Below are positions 26,901 to 35,417 of a stretch of 64,000 bases of DNA, piece after piece. The position numbers and the translations under genes were made by a program. Within the stretch, counting starts at the first letter, position 1. Every line of letters starts with the position of its first letter. Below the pieces are notes generated by a model, which ran no database searches, had not been told where the DNA came from, and saw only the letters and a program-made list of their open reading frames with translations. The DNA is from Rhizobiales bacterium 2SD (lineage in GTDB: Bacteria; Pseudomonadota; Alphaproteobacteria; Rhizobiales; Beijerinckiaceae): assembly GCA_005502805.1 (NCBI GenBank), contig SCMY01000009.1, positions 62,001 through 126,000 on the forward strand. Reading direction: 5' to 3'.

Positions 26901-28180
26901 GTGCCCCAGCCCGCGAAACGATGCGGCGCGGCTGGTGCCCCGGCACCTTGCGGCCGATGCCGACCGGCGACGGCCTGCTGGTCCGCCTGCATCCGCCGCG
27001 CAATGCGCTGACGCCGGACCAGCTCGCTCATGTCGCCGAGCTGGCGCGCCGGCACGGCAACGGCCAGATCGAGGTCTCCGGCCGCGGCAACCTGCAACTA
27101 CGCGGCATTCGCGAGGAGGCCCATCCGGCACTGGTCGATGATCTGCTGGCTGCTGGCCTCGTGGACGAAGCGGCGGGCGATGGCCCGAACCGGCTCACGC
27201 TCACCTCGCCGCTCGCAGGCCGGGCGGCGGACGAACTGCTCGACGCCGCCGTGCTGGCCGAGACTGTCGAGCGCGTCGGACGCGACGTCACCGGCCTGCC
27301 GGCGAAGTTCTCGATCGTAGTCGATGGCGGCGGGGCGCTGGCGCTCGACGGCTTCACCGCCGATCTCAGGCTGCGCGCGGTCACTGCCGAAGAGGTTGCA
27401 TTCGGCCTGCCGGACGAACTCTGGTTCGGGCCGGTTGCGCGGGGTGACTCGCCGGCGCTTGTGGCCCGACTACTCAACGGCTTCGTCGCCGTCAGTGGGC
27501 AGAGCTCAGGACAGGTCCGTCGCATGCGCGATCTCAAGCCTGATGAGCGGAACTCACTTGCCGTATCCTGTGGGCTGGCGCCAATGGCGACACCGCCCGC
27601 CCGATCCAAGCCTGCTCCCGTCGGCCTCATTGCCGAGCAAGACAACAGGGTCGCCGTGCTGGCTGGACTGCCTTTTGGCCGGAGCGATGCCGCGGGCTTG
27701 CGCAGATTCGGCGAACTCGCCCGCGAGGTCGGCACCCACGAGATCAGGGTCTTGCCCTGGCGCGGCCTCGCCTTCTGTGGCTTGTCCGCTTACGCAGCGG
27801 CTCCGCTGCGCGAAACGCTTCGAAACGAAGGCCTCATCGTCGAGGCAGACGATCCGCGCCTTGCGGTCTCAGCCTGCGCCGGAGCGCCGGCTTGCGCGCG
27901 CGGTGAAGTCCCGGCGCTGGCAGATGCCGCGGTTCTATCAGAAGCGATGGCAGCGCTGCTGGCCGACGGCCTCGGCCTGCACGTCTCCGGCTGCGCCAAG
28001 TCCTGCGCCCGTCCCGGGAGCGCCGATCTCACCTTGGTCGGCCGCGACGGGCGCTATGACGTGATCCTCGCAGGTCGCGCGGGCGATGCCGCCATGGCCC
28101 ATCTTTCATCGCAGGAACTTGTGCGCCGGCTCGAACCGGGTCAGGACATCCGCGCGCGACTGGAAGCGGCGCGCCACTAG
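26897..28180 (+). CDS. cobG: Precorrin-3B synthase
   Basis: A 427-residue monooxygenase of the nitrite/sulfite reductase superfamily that uses O2 to convert precorrin-3A to precorrin-3B, which marks the pathway as aerobic. Four cysteines for the [4Fe-4S] cluster are visible, C327 and C333 (SACAGAPACARG) and C366 and C370 (SGCAKSCARP). The N-terminal ferredoxin-like half contains GNGQIEVSGRGNLQLRG. It overlaps cobN by ATGA and is followed by cobH after 16 bp. Confidence 0.95.
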   Translation: MSAPARETMRRGWCPGTLRPMPTGDGLLVRLHPPRNALTPDQLAHVAELARRHGNGQIEVSGRGNLQLRGIREEAHPALVDDLLAAGLVDEAAGDGPNRLTLTSPLAGRAADELLDAAVLAETVERVGRDVTGLPAKFSIVVDGGGALALDGFTADLRLRAVTAEEVAFGLPDELWFGPVARGDSPALVARLLNGFVAVSGQSSGQVRRMRDLKPDERNSLAVSCGLAPMATPPARSKPAPVGLIAEQDNRVAVLAGLPFGRSDAAGLRRFGELAREVGTHEIRVLPWRGLAFCGLSAYAAAPLRETLRNEGLIVEADDPRLAVSACAGAPACARGEVPALADAAVLSEAMAALLADGLGLHVSGCAKSCARPGSADLTLVGRDGRYDVILAGRAGDAAMAHLSSQELVRRLEPGQDIRARLEAARH

Positions 28181-28196
28181 CAGCAGGTCTTAGAGT

Positions 28197-28829
28197 TTGA
28201 GCACGCGTCACGCCTATATCCGCGACGGGGCCGCGATCTACGAGCGCTCCTTCGCCATCATCCGGGCCGAGTCCGACCTGTCGCGCTTTTCAGGCACAGC
28301 CGAGCGCGTCGTCGTCCGGATGATCCATGCCTGCGGCATGACCGATCTGCCCAGGGATGTGGCGATGTCGCCGGATTTCGCCGCGGCCGCCGAAGCGGCG
28401 CTGGCCAAGGGCGCGCCGATCCTCTGTGACGCCCGCATGGTCGCCGACGGCGTCACCCGCGCGCGCCTGCCGGCCAGGAACGAGGTGATCTGCACGCTGC
28501 CCGACGCATCCGTGCCGAAGCTGGCCGAGGAGATGGGCACGACGCGCTCGGCCGCGGCCATGGAGTTGTGGCGGCCGTATCTTGCTGGTGCGGTCGTCGT
28601 GATCGGCAATGCGCCGACCTCGCTGTTCCGCCTGCTCGACATGCTCGACGAGGGCACGCCGAAGCCGGCCGCCGTGATCGGCATCCCCGTCGGCTTCGTC
28701 GGCGCAGCCGAATCGAAGGAGGCGCTGGCGCAGGACGGGCGCGTGCCCTTCCTCGTCGTGCACGGCCGGCGAGGCGGCTCGGCCATGGCGGCGGCGGCCG
28801 TCAACGCGCTGGCGCAGGTGAAGGAATGA
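28197..28829 (+). CDS. cobH: Precorrin-8X methylmutase
   Basis: A 210-residue enzyme that moves the C11 methyl group to C12 to give hydrogenobyrinic acid. The catalytic histidine is H44 in RMIHACGM; YIRDGAAIYERSF and GTTRSAAAMELW are family hallmarks. The only start that keeps the conserved N-terminus is a TTG at 28197, with a weak ribosome site. The stop overlaps cobI in ATGA. Confidence 0.94.
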   Translation: MSTRHAYIRDGAAIYERSFAIIRAESDLSRFSGTAERVVVRMIHACGMTDLPRDVAMSPDFAAAAEAALAKGAPILCDARMVADGVTRARLPARNEVICTLPDASVPKLAEEMGTTRSAAAMELWRPYLAGAVVVIGNAPTSLFRLLDMLDEGTPKPAAVIGIPVGFVGAAESKEALAQDGRVPFLVVHGRRGGSAMAAAAVNALAQVKE

Positions 28830-29578
28830 GCGGCGTGAGCGATCAGGCGCACCGCACCCTGCTCTATGGCGTCGGCCTCGGCCCCGGCGACCCCGACTAC
28901 ATGACGGTGCGGGCCCGCGACATCATCCTGAAAGCCGACCGTCTCGTGCACTTCTGCAAGCGCGGCCGGCGCGGCAATGCCCGTATCACCGCCGACGCGA
29001 TCATCGCGCCCGATCCGGCCCGCGAGATCGAACTCGCCTTCCCGGTGACGATCGAGGTGCCGGTCGAGGACGAAGGCTATACCGGCCCGATCGCCGCCTT
29101 CTACGACGAGGCGGCCGAACAGCTCGCCGGCGAGATGGCCGCGGGCCGCAGCATCGCCGTGCTCTGCGACGGCGACCCCTTCTTCTACGGCTCCTTCATG
29201 CATCTGTGGCGGCGTCTCGCCCATCGCTTCCCGACCGAGGTGGTGCCGGGCGTCACGGGGATGGCCGGCGCCTGGGCTCGCGCCGACGCTCCGATCAGCT
29301 GGGGCGACGACGTGATGACGGTGGTGCCGGGCACGCTCGCCGAGGGCGAATTGACCCGCCGCCTCGCCGATACCGACGCCGCCGTGATCATGAAGCTCGG
29401 GCGCAACCTGCCCAAGGTGCGCCGCGCGCTCAAAGCGGCGGGGCTGATCAACCGCGCCATCTATGTCGAGCGCGCCACCATGGCCGGGCAGGTGGTGACC
29501 CGTCTCGCCGAGAAGCCCGACGACGAGGCTCCCTATTTCTCGATGATCCTCGTTCCCGGCGAAGGGCGGCGGCTGTGA
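28826..29578 (+). CDS. cobI: Precorrin-2 C(20)-methyltransferase
   Basis: A 250-residue SAM-dependent tetrapyrrole methylase. The N-terminal GVGLGPGDPDYMTVRA (P-loop-like SAM site), LCDGDPFFYGSFMHLW and VVPGVTGMAGAWARA match CobI rather than CobJ/CobM. It overlaps cobH (ATGA) and cobJ (GTGA). Confidence 0.95.
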   Translation: MSGVSDQAHRTLLYGVGLGPGDPDYMTVRARDIILKADRLVHFCKRGRRGNARITADAIIAPDPAREIELAFPVTIEVPVEDEGYTGPIAAFYDEAAEQLAGEMAAGRSIAVLCDGDPFFYGSFMHLWRRLAHRFPTEVVPGVTGMAGAWARADAPISWGDDVMTVVPGTLAEGELTRRLADTDAAVIMKLGRNLPKVRRALKAAGLINRAIYVERATMAGQVVTRLAEKPDDEAPYFSMILVPGEGRRL

Positions 29579-30366
29579 CCGGCTCGCTCGCCATCATCGG
29601 GCTGGGGCCGGGAGAAGCGCGCTATCTGACGCCCGCGGCGCTGGCAGCGCTCGAAGCCGCGAGCGATCTCGTCGGTTATGGCCCCTATCTCGACCGCGTG
29701 CCGGCGCGCGCGGGCCAGACCAAGCATGCTTCCGACAACCGCGTCGAGGTCGAGCGCGCCCGGCATGCGCTGATGCTGGCGGCGGAGGGTAAAGCCGTCG
29801 CGGTCGTCTCCGGTGGCGATCCCGGCGTCTTCGCCATGGCCGCGGCGGTGTTCGAGGCGCTGGAGGCGGGCGAGCCGGACTGGCGCAAGCTCCAGATCAC
29901 GGTCGAACCGGGCATCACCGCGATGCTGGCGGCCGCGGCAAAAGCAGGAGCCCCGCTCGGCGGCGATTTCTGCGCGATCTCGCTTTCGGACAATCTCAAG
30001 CCCTGGGAGGTCGTCACGGCGCGCCTGACGGCGGCGCTGTCGGCCGATTTCGTGATCTCGCTTTACAACCCGATCTCGAAGGCGCGGCCTTGGCAGCTCG
30101 GCAAGGCGCTGGAGCTGGCGGCGACGATCCGGGCGGCGCAGACGCCGGTGATCTTCGCCCGCGCGGTCGGACGGCCCGACGAGAGCTTGCGCATCCTGAC
30201 GCTCACGGAGGCCATTGCCGCAGCCGGGACCGCCGACATGGCGACCCTGGTGATGATCGGGGCCAGCGCGACGCGCCTGATCGCCCGCGAGGGCGAGAAC
30301 CCGATCGTCTATACGCCGCGCTCGGTGACGAAGAGCCCCTGCGTCACCAGCCAGGGCAGGACCTGA
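29575..30366 (+). CDS. cobJ: Precorrin-3B C(17)-methyltransferase
   Basis: A 263-residue SAM methylase that methylates C17 and contracts the ring. IIGLGPGEARYLTPAA, GYGPYLDRV, VVSGGDPGVFAMA and ISLYNPISKARPWQL are typical. The start is GTG within GTGA at the cobI stop, since no ATG fits. The last about 19 codons lie antisense over the 3' end of cobK; the tail after VYTPRS looks longer than usual for the family. Confidence 0.95.
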   Translation: MTGSLAIIGLGPGEARYLTPAALAALEAASDLVGYGPYLDRVPARAGQTKHASDNRVEVERARHALMLAAEGKAVAVVSGGDPGVFAMAAAVFEALEAGEPDWRKLQITVEPGITAMLAAAAKAGAPLGGDFCAISLSDNLKPWEVVTARLTAALSADFVISLYNPISKARPWQLGKALELAATIRAAQTPVIFARAVGRPDESLRILTLTEAIAAAGTADMATLVMIGASATRLIAREGENPIVYTPRSVTKSPCVTSQGRT

Positions 30367-31070
30367 TCGATATGCTCGACGGTCTCGACATCGGGCTTGG
30401 GCGGCCGTTCGACCATCACAACGGGCAGGCCGAGACGGCGCGCCGCGACGAGCTTGCCGAGCGTCATCGGCCCGCCGGCATTCTTGCTGACCAGGACTTG
30501 CGTGCCCTCCTCCCGCATCAGCTTCTCCTCGGCATCCGCCTCGAAGGGGCCGCGCTGTTGCAGCACCTTGGCGTGCGGCAAAGGCAGATCGCCGACGGGC
30601 TCGATCACCCGGATCAGGTATTCGTGCTGCGGGGCGGCGAAGAAGTGGGGCAGTTCGAGCCGGCCGATCGTCAGGAAGACCCGGCGCGGCTTGTCGCCGA
30701 GCGCCTCGACGGCGGCATCGATGTCGGGCACGCTCTTCCAGCGGTCATTGGCCTGCGGCTTCCAACTCTCGCGCCGGATCGCCAGCAACGGCACGCCTTC
30801 CGCCTTGCAGGCAGCTTCTGCGTGATAGGGCATGATCGCGGCGAAGGGGTGGGTCGCGTCAATGACGGCGACGACGCCCTCGTCGAGCAGATATTGCCGG
30901 AGGCCGGCAATGCCGCCGAAGCCGCCGGTGCGGGTCGGCAAGGACAGAGGACGCGGGTCGGAGGTATGGCCCGCGAGCGAGATCACGGCGCGAATCTCGG
31001 GTGCCTGTTCGGCCAGGAGCTGATCGAGCGCAGCCGCTTCGCTGGTGCCGCCGAGGATGAGGACCGTCAT
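30309..31070 (-). CDS. cobK: Precorrin-6A reductase
   Basis: A 253-residue NADPH-dependent reductase. VLILGGTSEAAALDQLL, DATHPFAA, RRESW, VFLTIGRLELPHF and SKNAGG are hallmarks. It is the only pathway gene reversed inside the otherwise plus-strand run. Its 3' end overlaps cobJ by 58 bp and its ATG interlocks with cobL's in a CATG, so its promoter must lie within cobL. Any plus-strand transcript from cobJ to cobL would be antisense to it. Confidence 0.95.
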   Translation of the reverse strand: MTVLILGGTSEAAALDQLLAEQAPEIRAVISLAGHTSDPRPLSLPTRTGGFGGIAGLRQYLLDEGVVAVIDATHPFAAIMPYHAEAACKAEGVPLLAIRRESWKPQANDRWKSVPDIDAAVEALGDKPRRVFLTIGRLELPHFFAAPQHEYLIRVIEPVGDLPLPHAKVLQQRGPFEADAEEKLMREEGTQVLVSKNAGGPMTLGKLVAARRLGLPVVMVERPPKPDVETVEHIDQVLPWLVTQGLFVTERGV

Positions 31071-32319
31071 GGAACAGTTTTCGCCTGAAACCGCCACGCT
31101 GTCGAGCGCACCGCCCGGCCCCTGGCTCTCGCTGGTCGGGCTCGGCGAGGATGGCCGCGCCGGACTCTGCGCCGAAGCGCTGGCGGCGCTGGAGAGCGCC
31201 GAGATCGTCTTCGGCGGTGAGCGCCATCTCAAGCTGATCGGCGACGTGCCCGGCGATGCGCGGCCCTGGCCGCAGCCTTTCCGCAACGCGTTGCCGGCGA
31301 TCCTGGCCGAAAAAGGCCGCAATGTCTGCGTGCTCGCGACCAGCGACCCGTTCCACTACGGCATCGGTGCCGGGCTGACCAAGGCGGTGCCGGCGGCGGA
31401 AATGCGGGTCATTCCGCAGCTCTCCTCCTTCTCGATGGCCTGCACGCGGATGCGCTGGCCGCAGGAGGAATGCGGGCTGGTCTCATTGCATGGCCGGGCC
31501 CTTCAGAGGATCATCCCTTTTCTCCAGCCGGGCGCGCGGGTGCTGGCCCTGTCCTGGGACGATTCGACGCCGCTCGCCGTCGCCCAGCTGATGAGCGCGC
31601 GCGGCTTCGGCGAAAGCACGATCACCGTGCTGGAAACGATCGGCGGCCCGAACGAGCGCATCCGGCAGGCCCGTGCCGACAGCTTCGCACTGGACGGCAT
31701 CGTGCCGCTCAACCTGCTGGCGATCGAGGTCGTCGCCAGCCGCGACGCCCGCATCCTGCCGCTGGCGACCGGGCTCTCCGACGACTGGTTCGAGCATGAC
31801 GGCCAGCTGACCAAGGCCGATATCCGGGCGATCACGCTCTCGGCGCTGGCGCCGCGCGCCGGCGAACTGCTCTGGGATATCGGCGCGGGCTCGGGCTCGA
31901 TCGGCATCGAATGGAGCCTGCGCCATCGCCACAACCGCGCCATCGCCTTCGAAGAGCGGCCGGAGCGCGCCGCCCGCATCGCCCGCAACCGCCTCGCGCT
32001 CGGCGCGCCGCCGCTCGAGGTGGTCGAGGGCAAGGCGCCCGAGAGCTTCGCGGGCAAGGCCTCGCCGGACGCCGTCTTCATCGGCGGTGGGCTGACCGAT
32101 CCCGGCGTGTTCGAAGCCGCCTTCGCAGCGCTGAAGCCGCGCGGCCGGCTGGTGGCGAATGCCGTGACGATCGAGGGCGAAGCCAGGCTCGCTGGGCTGT
32201 TCTCGGCCCATGGCGGGAATCTCCGCCGCATCGGCGTCTCGCATCTCGACCCGATCGGGACGATGCATGGCTGGCGCGCCGCGATGGCGGTGACGCAATG
32301 GCGCGTGGTGAAGCCGTGA
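31069..32319 (+). CDS. cobL: Precorrin-6Y C(5,15)-methyltransferase (decarboxylating)
   Basis: A 416-residue fusion of CbiE-like and CbiT-like domains. Residues about 15-215 form the tetrapyrrole methylase half (LVGLGEDGRAGLCAEAL, CVLATSDPFHYGIGAGL), and residues about 240-416 the Rossmann methylase/decarboxylase half (LLWDIGAGSGSIGIEW). ATG 31069 has GAGGA five bases upstream. The stop overlaps cobE in GTGA. Confidence 0.95.
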   Translation: MEQFSPETATLSSAPPGPWLSLVGLGEDGRAGLCAEALAALESAEIVFGGERHLKLIGDVPGDARPWPQPFRNALPAILAEKGRNVCVLATSDPFHYGIGAGLTKAVPAAEMRVIPQLSSFSMACTRMRWPQEECGLVSLHGRALQRIIPFLQPGARVLALSWDDSTPLAVAQLMSARGFGESTITVLETIGGPNERIRQARADSFALDGIVPLNLLAIEVVASRDARILPLATGLSDDWFEHDGQLTKADIRAITLSALAPRAGELLWDIGAGSGSIGIEWSLRHRHNRAIAFEERPERAARIARNRLALGAPPLEVVEGKAPESFAGKASPDAVFIGGGLTDPGVFEAAFAALKPRGRLVANAVTIEGEARLAGLFSAHGGNLRRIGVSHLDPIGTMHGWRAAMAVTQWRVVKP

Positions 32320-32702
32320 GCGGCATCACCGCCGGCATCGGCCTGCGCCCGGGGACGTCGGAGGCCGACATCGAGGCTTGTCTGACGCAGACGCTCGCCG
32401 CCGCCGGCTTGCCGACCGGCGCGCTCCATCGCCTCGCCACGCTTGCCTCACGCCGCGACGAGCCGGGACTGGCCGCAGTGGCGCAAGCACACGACCTCAC
32501 CCTCGTCGCCATCCCCGACGAGGCGCTCGCCGGTTTCGAAGCCGCCTGCGCCACCCGCTCGACCCGGGTCTCCGGGCTCTATGGCGTCGGCTCGGTGGCA
32601 GAGGCGGCTGCGCTCGCCGCCGCCGGCCCTGGCGCCACCCTGATCCAGCCGCGCATCGCCACTGCCCGCGTCACCTGCGCGCTCGCACGGAGCGCCGCGT
32701 GA
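32316..32702 (+). CDS. cobE: CobE/CbiG C-terminal-like cobalamin protein
   Basis: A 128-residue protein matching the C-terminal domain of CbiG (IGLRPGTSEADIEACL, LASRRDEPGLAAVA, VSGLYGVGSVAEAAAL). In aerobic organisms CobE is pathway-associated, with its exact role less certain than its neighbours'. GTG 32316 overlaps the cobL stop; ATG 32298 is an in-frame alternative. The stop overlaps cobM in GTGA. Confidence 0.88.
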   Translation: MSGITAGIGLRPGTSEADIEACLTQTLAAAGLPTGALHRLATLASRRDEPGLAAVAQAHDLTLVAIPDEALAGFEAACATRSTRVSGLYGVGSVAEAAALAAAGPGATLIQPRIATARVTCALARSAA

Positions 32703-33466
32703 CCGTGCATTTCATCGGCGCCGGCCCAGGCGCGGTCGACCTCATCACCCTGCGCGGGCGCGAGCTGATCGGCTCCTGCCCGGTCTGCCTCTATGCGGGC
32801 TCACTGATCCCCGAGGCGATGCTCGGCTGGTGCCCGCCGGGCGCGCGCATCGTCGACACCGCCCCGCTCGATCTCGACGCGATCATTACCGAGATCCAGG
32901 CTGCCCATGCCGAGGGCAAGGACGTTGCCCGGCTGCACTCCGGCGACATCTCGATCTGGAGTGCGACCGGCGAGCAGATGCGCCGTCTGGACCAGCTCGG
33001 CATTCCCTATGAGATCACGCCCGGCGTGCCGGCCTTCGCCGCGGCAGCGGCAGCGCTCAAGCGCGAACTGACCCTGCCCGGCGTGGCGCAATCATTGGTG
33101 CTGACCCGCACCTCCGGCCGCGCTTCGGCCATGCCGGAGAAGGAGAAACTCGCGACCTTCGCAGCCTCGGGCGCGACACTCGCCATCCACCTGTCGATCC
33201 ATGTGATCGAGCAGGTCGTGAACGAGTTGACATCCTTCTACGGCGCGGACTGCCCGGTCGCGATCGTCTTCCGCGCCTCCTGGCCGGAGGAACGCATCCT
33301 GCGCGGGCGGCTTGCCGACATTGCAGGCCAGGTGCAAGCCGCCGAGTTGGAACGGACGGCGCTCATCCTCGTCGGTCCCGCGCTGGCGAGTGCCGATTTC
33401 GGTGAAAGCGCACTGTACTCTACCGGATATGACCGCCGCTTCCGGCCGCGCGGAGGCCAGAAATGA
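32699..33466 (+). CDS. cobM: Precorrin-4 C(11)-methyltransferase
   Basis: A 255-residue SAM-dependent tetrapyrrole methylase. VHFIGAGPGAVDLITLRG, CLYAGSLIPEAML, RLHSGDISIWSA and ITPGVPAFAAAAAAL are diagnostic for CobM/CbiF. GTG start within GTGA at the cobE stop; the stop overlaps cobB in ATGA. Confidence 0.95.
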   Translation: MTVHFIGAGPGAVDLITLRGRELIGSCPVCLYAGSLIPEAMLGWCPPGARIVDTAPLDLDAIITEIQAAHAEGKDVARLHSGDISIWSATGEQMRRLDQLGIPYEITPGVPAFAAAAAALKRELTLPGVAQSLVLTRTSGRASAMPEKEKLATFAASGATLAIHLSIHVIEQVVNELTSFYGADCPVAIVFRASWPEERILRGRLADIAGQVQAAELERTALILVGPALASADFGESALYSTGYDRRFRPRGGQK

Positions 33467-34788
33467 CCGCCCGAGGCCTGCTCATCGCCGCGCCGCGCTC
33501 TGGCTCGGGCAAGACCACGATCACGCTCGGCCTGCAGCGGGCGCTGACCCGGCGTGGCCTCAAGGTGCGCGGGCTGAAATGCGGGCCCGACTATATCGAC
33601 CCGGCCTTCCACGCCGCCGCGACCGGTGCGCCCAGCGCCAATCTCGACAGCTATGCGATGCCGGACGCGCTGCTCGGCCAGATCGTCGACGAGGCGGCCG
33701 GTGCGGCGGACATCGTCGTTGCCGAGGGCTCGATGGGGCTGTTCGACGGCGTGCCCGGCCCCGATGGCCACACCGGTGCCAGCGCCGACATCGCCGCGCT
33801 GCTCGGTTGGCCGGTCGTGCTCGTCGTCGACGTCTCCGGGCAGGCGCAATCGGCGGGCGCGGTCGCGCTCGGCTGCATGACCTATGACAAGCGCATCCGC
33901 GTCGCCGGGGTGATCCTCAACAAGGTTGCGAGCGAGCGCCACCGCAGGCTGGCCGCGGCTGGCATGGAGAAGATCGGCCTGCCGGTGCTCGGCGCTTTGC
34001 CGCGCGAGGCGAGCCTGATCCTGCCGGAGCGCCATCTCGGCCTCGTCCAGGCCGGCGAAACCGAAGACCTGCACCAGCGCCTCGATGCGCTCGCCGAGGC
34101 TGTTGCAGCGGCGGTCGATCTCGATGCCGTCATCGCGGCCGCCGGCGCGACCGTTTTGCCGACTTCCGCCCGTCAGGTCGCGCCGCTGCCGGCGCCGGGC
34201 AGGCGCCTCGCCATCGCCCGCGACGCCGCCTTCAGCTTCGTCTACCCGCATGTCGAAGCCGGCTGGCGCGCGCACGGAGCGGAACTCGTGCCGTTCTCGC
34301 CGCTCGCCGACGAGCCGCCACCTGAGAGCTGCGATGCCTGCTGGCTGCCGGGCGGCTATCCCGAACTGCATGCCGGCCGCCTCGCCGCCGCCGCGCGCTT
34401 CCTCGACGGGCTGCGCGACTTCGCCCGCACCCGTCCGGTCCATGGCGAGTGTGGCGGCTATATGGTGCTGGGCAGGAGCCTGATCGATGCCGACGGCGCA
34501 AGCCATGCCATGGCCGGGCTACTCTCGGTCGAGACCAGCTTCGCCAAGCGGAAGATGAATCTCGGCTATCGCAATGCGGTGCTTGCCACGGACGGGCCGC
34601 TCGGCGCTGCGGGCAGTCGCCTAAGCGGGCATGAATTCCACTACGCGACCGTGATCTCGCAAGGCGAGGATCCGCCTTTCGCGGAGGTCACCGACCCGCA
34701 CGGCTCGGCCCCGTCGCCCGCCGGTAGCCGCCGCGGCCTCGTCTCCGGCTCGTTCTTCCACGCCATCGCGATGCGGGAGGGGGCGTGA
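33463..34788 (+). CDS. cobB: Hydrogenobyrinic acid a,c-diamide synthase
   Basis: A 441-residue ATP- and glutamine-dependent amidotransferase acting before cobalt insertion in the aerobic route. The P-loop APRSGSGKTT lies near residues 8-17, GLKCGPDYIDPAFH follows, and the glutaminase domain has C330 in VHGECGGYMVLG. SGHEFHYAT near the C-terminus is typical. It overlaps cobM and bluB (GTGA). Confidence 0.95.
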   Translation: MTARGLLIAAPRSGSGKTTITLGLQRALTRRGLKVRGLKCGPDYIDPAFHAAATGAPSANLDSYAMPDALLGQIVDEAAGAADIVVAEGSMGLFDGVPGPDGHTGASADIAALLGWPVVLVVDVSGQAQSAGAVALGCMTYDKRIRVAGVILNKVASERHRRLAAAGMEKIGLPVLGALPREASLILPERHLGLVQAGETEDLHQRLDALAEAVAAAVDLDAVIAAAGATVLPTSARQVAPLPAPGRRLAIARDAAFSFVYPHVEAGWRAHGAELVPFSPLADEPPPESCDACWLPGGYPELHAGRLAAAARFLDGLRDFARTRPVHGECGGYMVLGRSLIDADGASHAMAGLLSVETSFAKRKMNLGYRNAVLATDGPLGAAGSRLSGHEFHYATVISQGEDPPFAEVTDPHGSAPSPAGSRRGLVSGSFFHAIAMREGA

Positions 34789-35417
34789 GCGCGCCGCCCG
34801 TCTTCGACGATGGTTTCCGCGACAAGCTCGGCGAGCTCCTCGCCTGGCGCCGCGATGTCAGGCGCTTCCGCAGCGAGCCGGTGCCGGATGTGCTTCTGGC
34901 GAGATTGCTCGATCAGGTGCAGCTCTCGCCCTCAGTCGGCCATTCGCAGCCCTGGCGCTGGCGGAGGGTCGACGATCCCGAGCAGCGCCTCGCGGTTCAG
35001 GCGAGCTTTTCCCATTGCAACGCAGATGCGCTGGCCGAGTACGAGGGCGAGCGCGCCGCGCTCTATGCCCGCCTCAAGCTCGAAGGCCTGCGCGAGTCGC
35101 CAGTGCAGTTCGCCGTGTTCTGCGACCACGCCACGGCGCAAGGCCATGGCCTCGGCCGGCGGACCATGCCGGAGATGCTGGACTACTCGGTCGTGGCGGC
35201 GATCACGCAGTTCTGGTTCGCCGCGCGCGCCCATGGACTCGGCCTCGGCTGGGTCTCTATCCTCCATCCCTCCGAGATCGCGACCATCCTCGGCACGCCG
35301 CCGGAATGGAAGCTGATCGGCTATCTCTGCCTCGGCTATCCCGAGGAGGAGCATGAAGTGCCGGAACTCGTCCGCGCCGGCTGGGAGAACGATCCGCGAC
35401 GTAGCGGCAGTCGCTAG
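34785..35417 (+). CDS. bluB: 5,6-dimethylbenzimidazole synthase
   Basis: A 210-residue flavin-destroying enzyme of the nitroreductase fold that cuts reduced FMN with O2 to make the lower ligand of B12. RRDVRRFRSEPV, SPSVGHSQPWRW, FCDHA, RTMPEMLDYSVVAAI and GLGWVSILHP are typical of BluB. Its presence shows the organism can make its own DMB. The GTG start overlaps the cobB stop, and the stop interlocks with the convergent MFS gene in CTAG. Confidence 0.95.
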   Translation: MSAPPVFDDGFRDKLGELLAWRRDVRRFRSEPVPDVLLARLLDQVQLSPSVGHSQPWRWRRVDDPEQRLAVQASFSHCNADALAEYEGERAALYARLKLEGLRESPVQFAVFCDHATAQGHGLGRRTMPEMLDYSVVAAITQFWFAARAHGLGLGWVSILHPSEIATILGTPPEWKLIGYLCLGYPEEEHEVPELVRAGWENDPRRSGSR

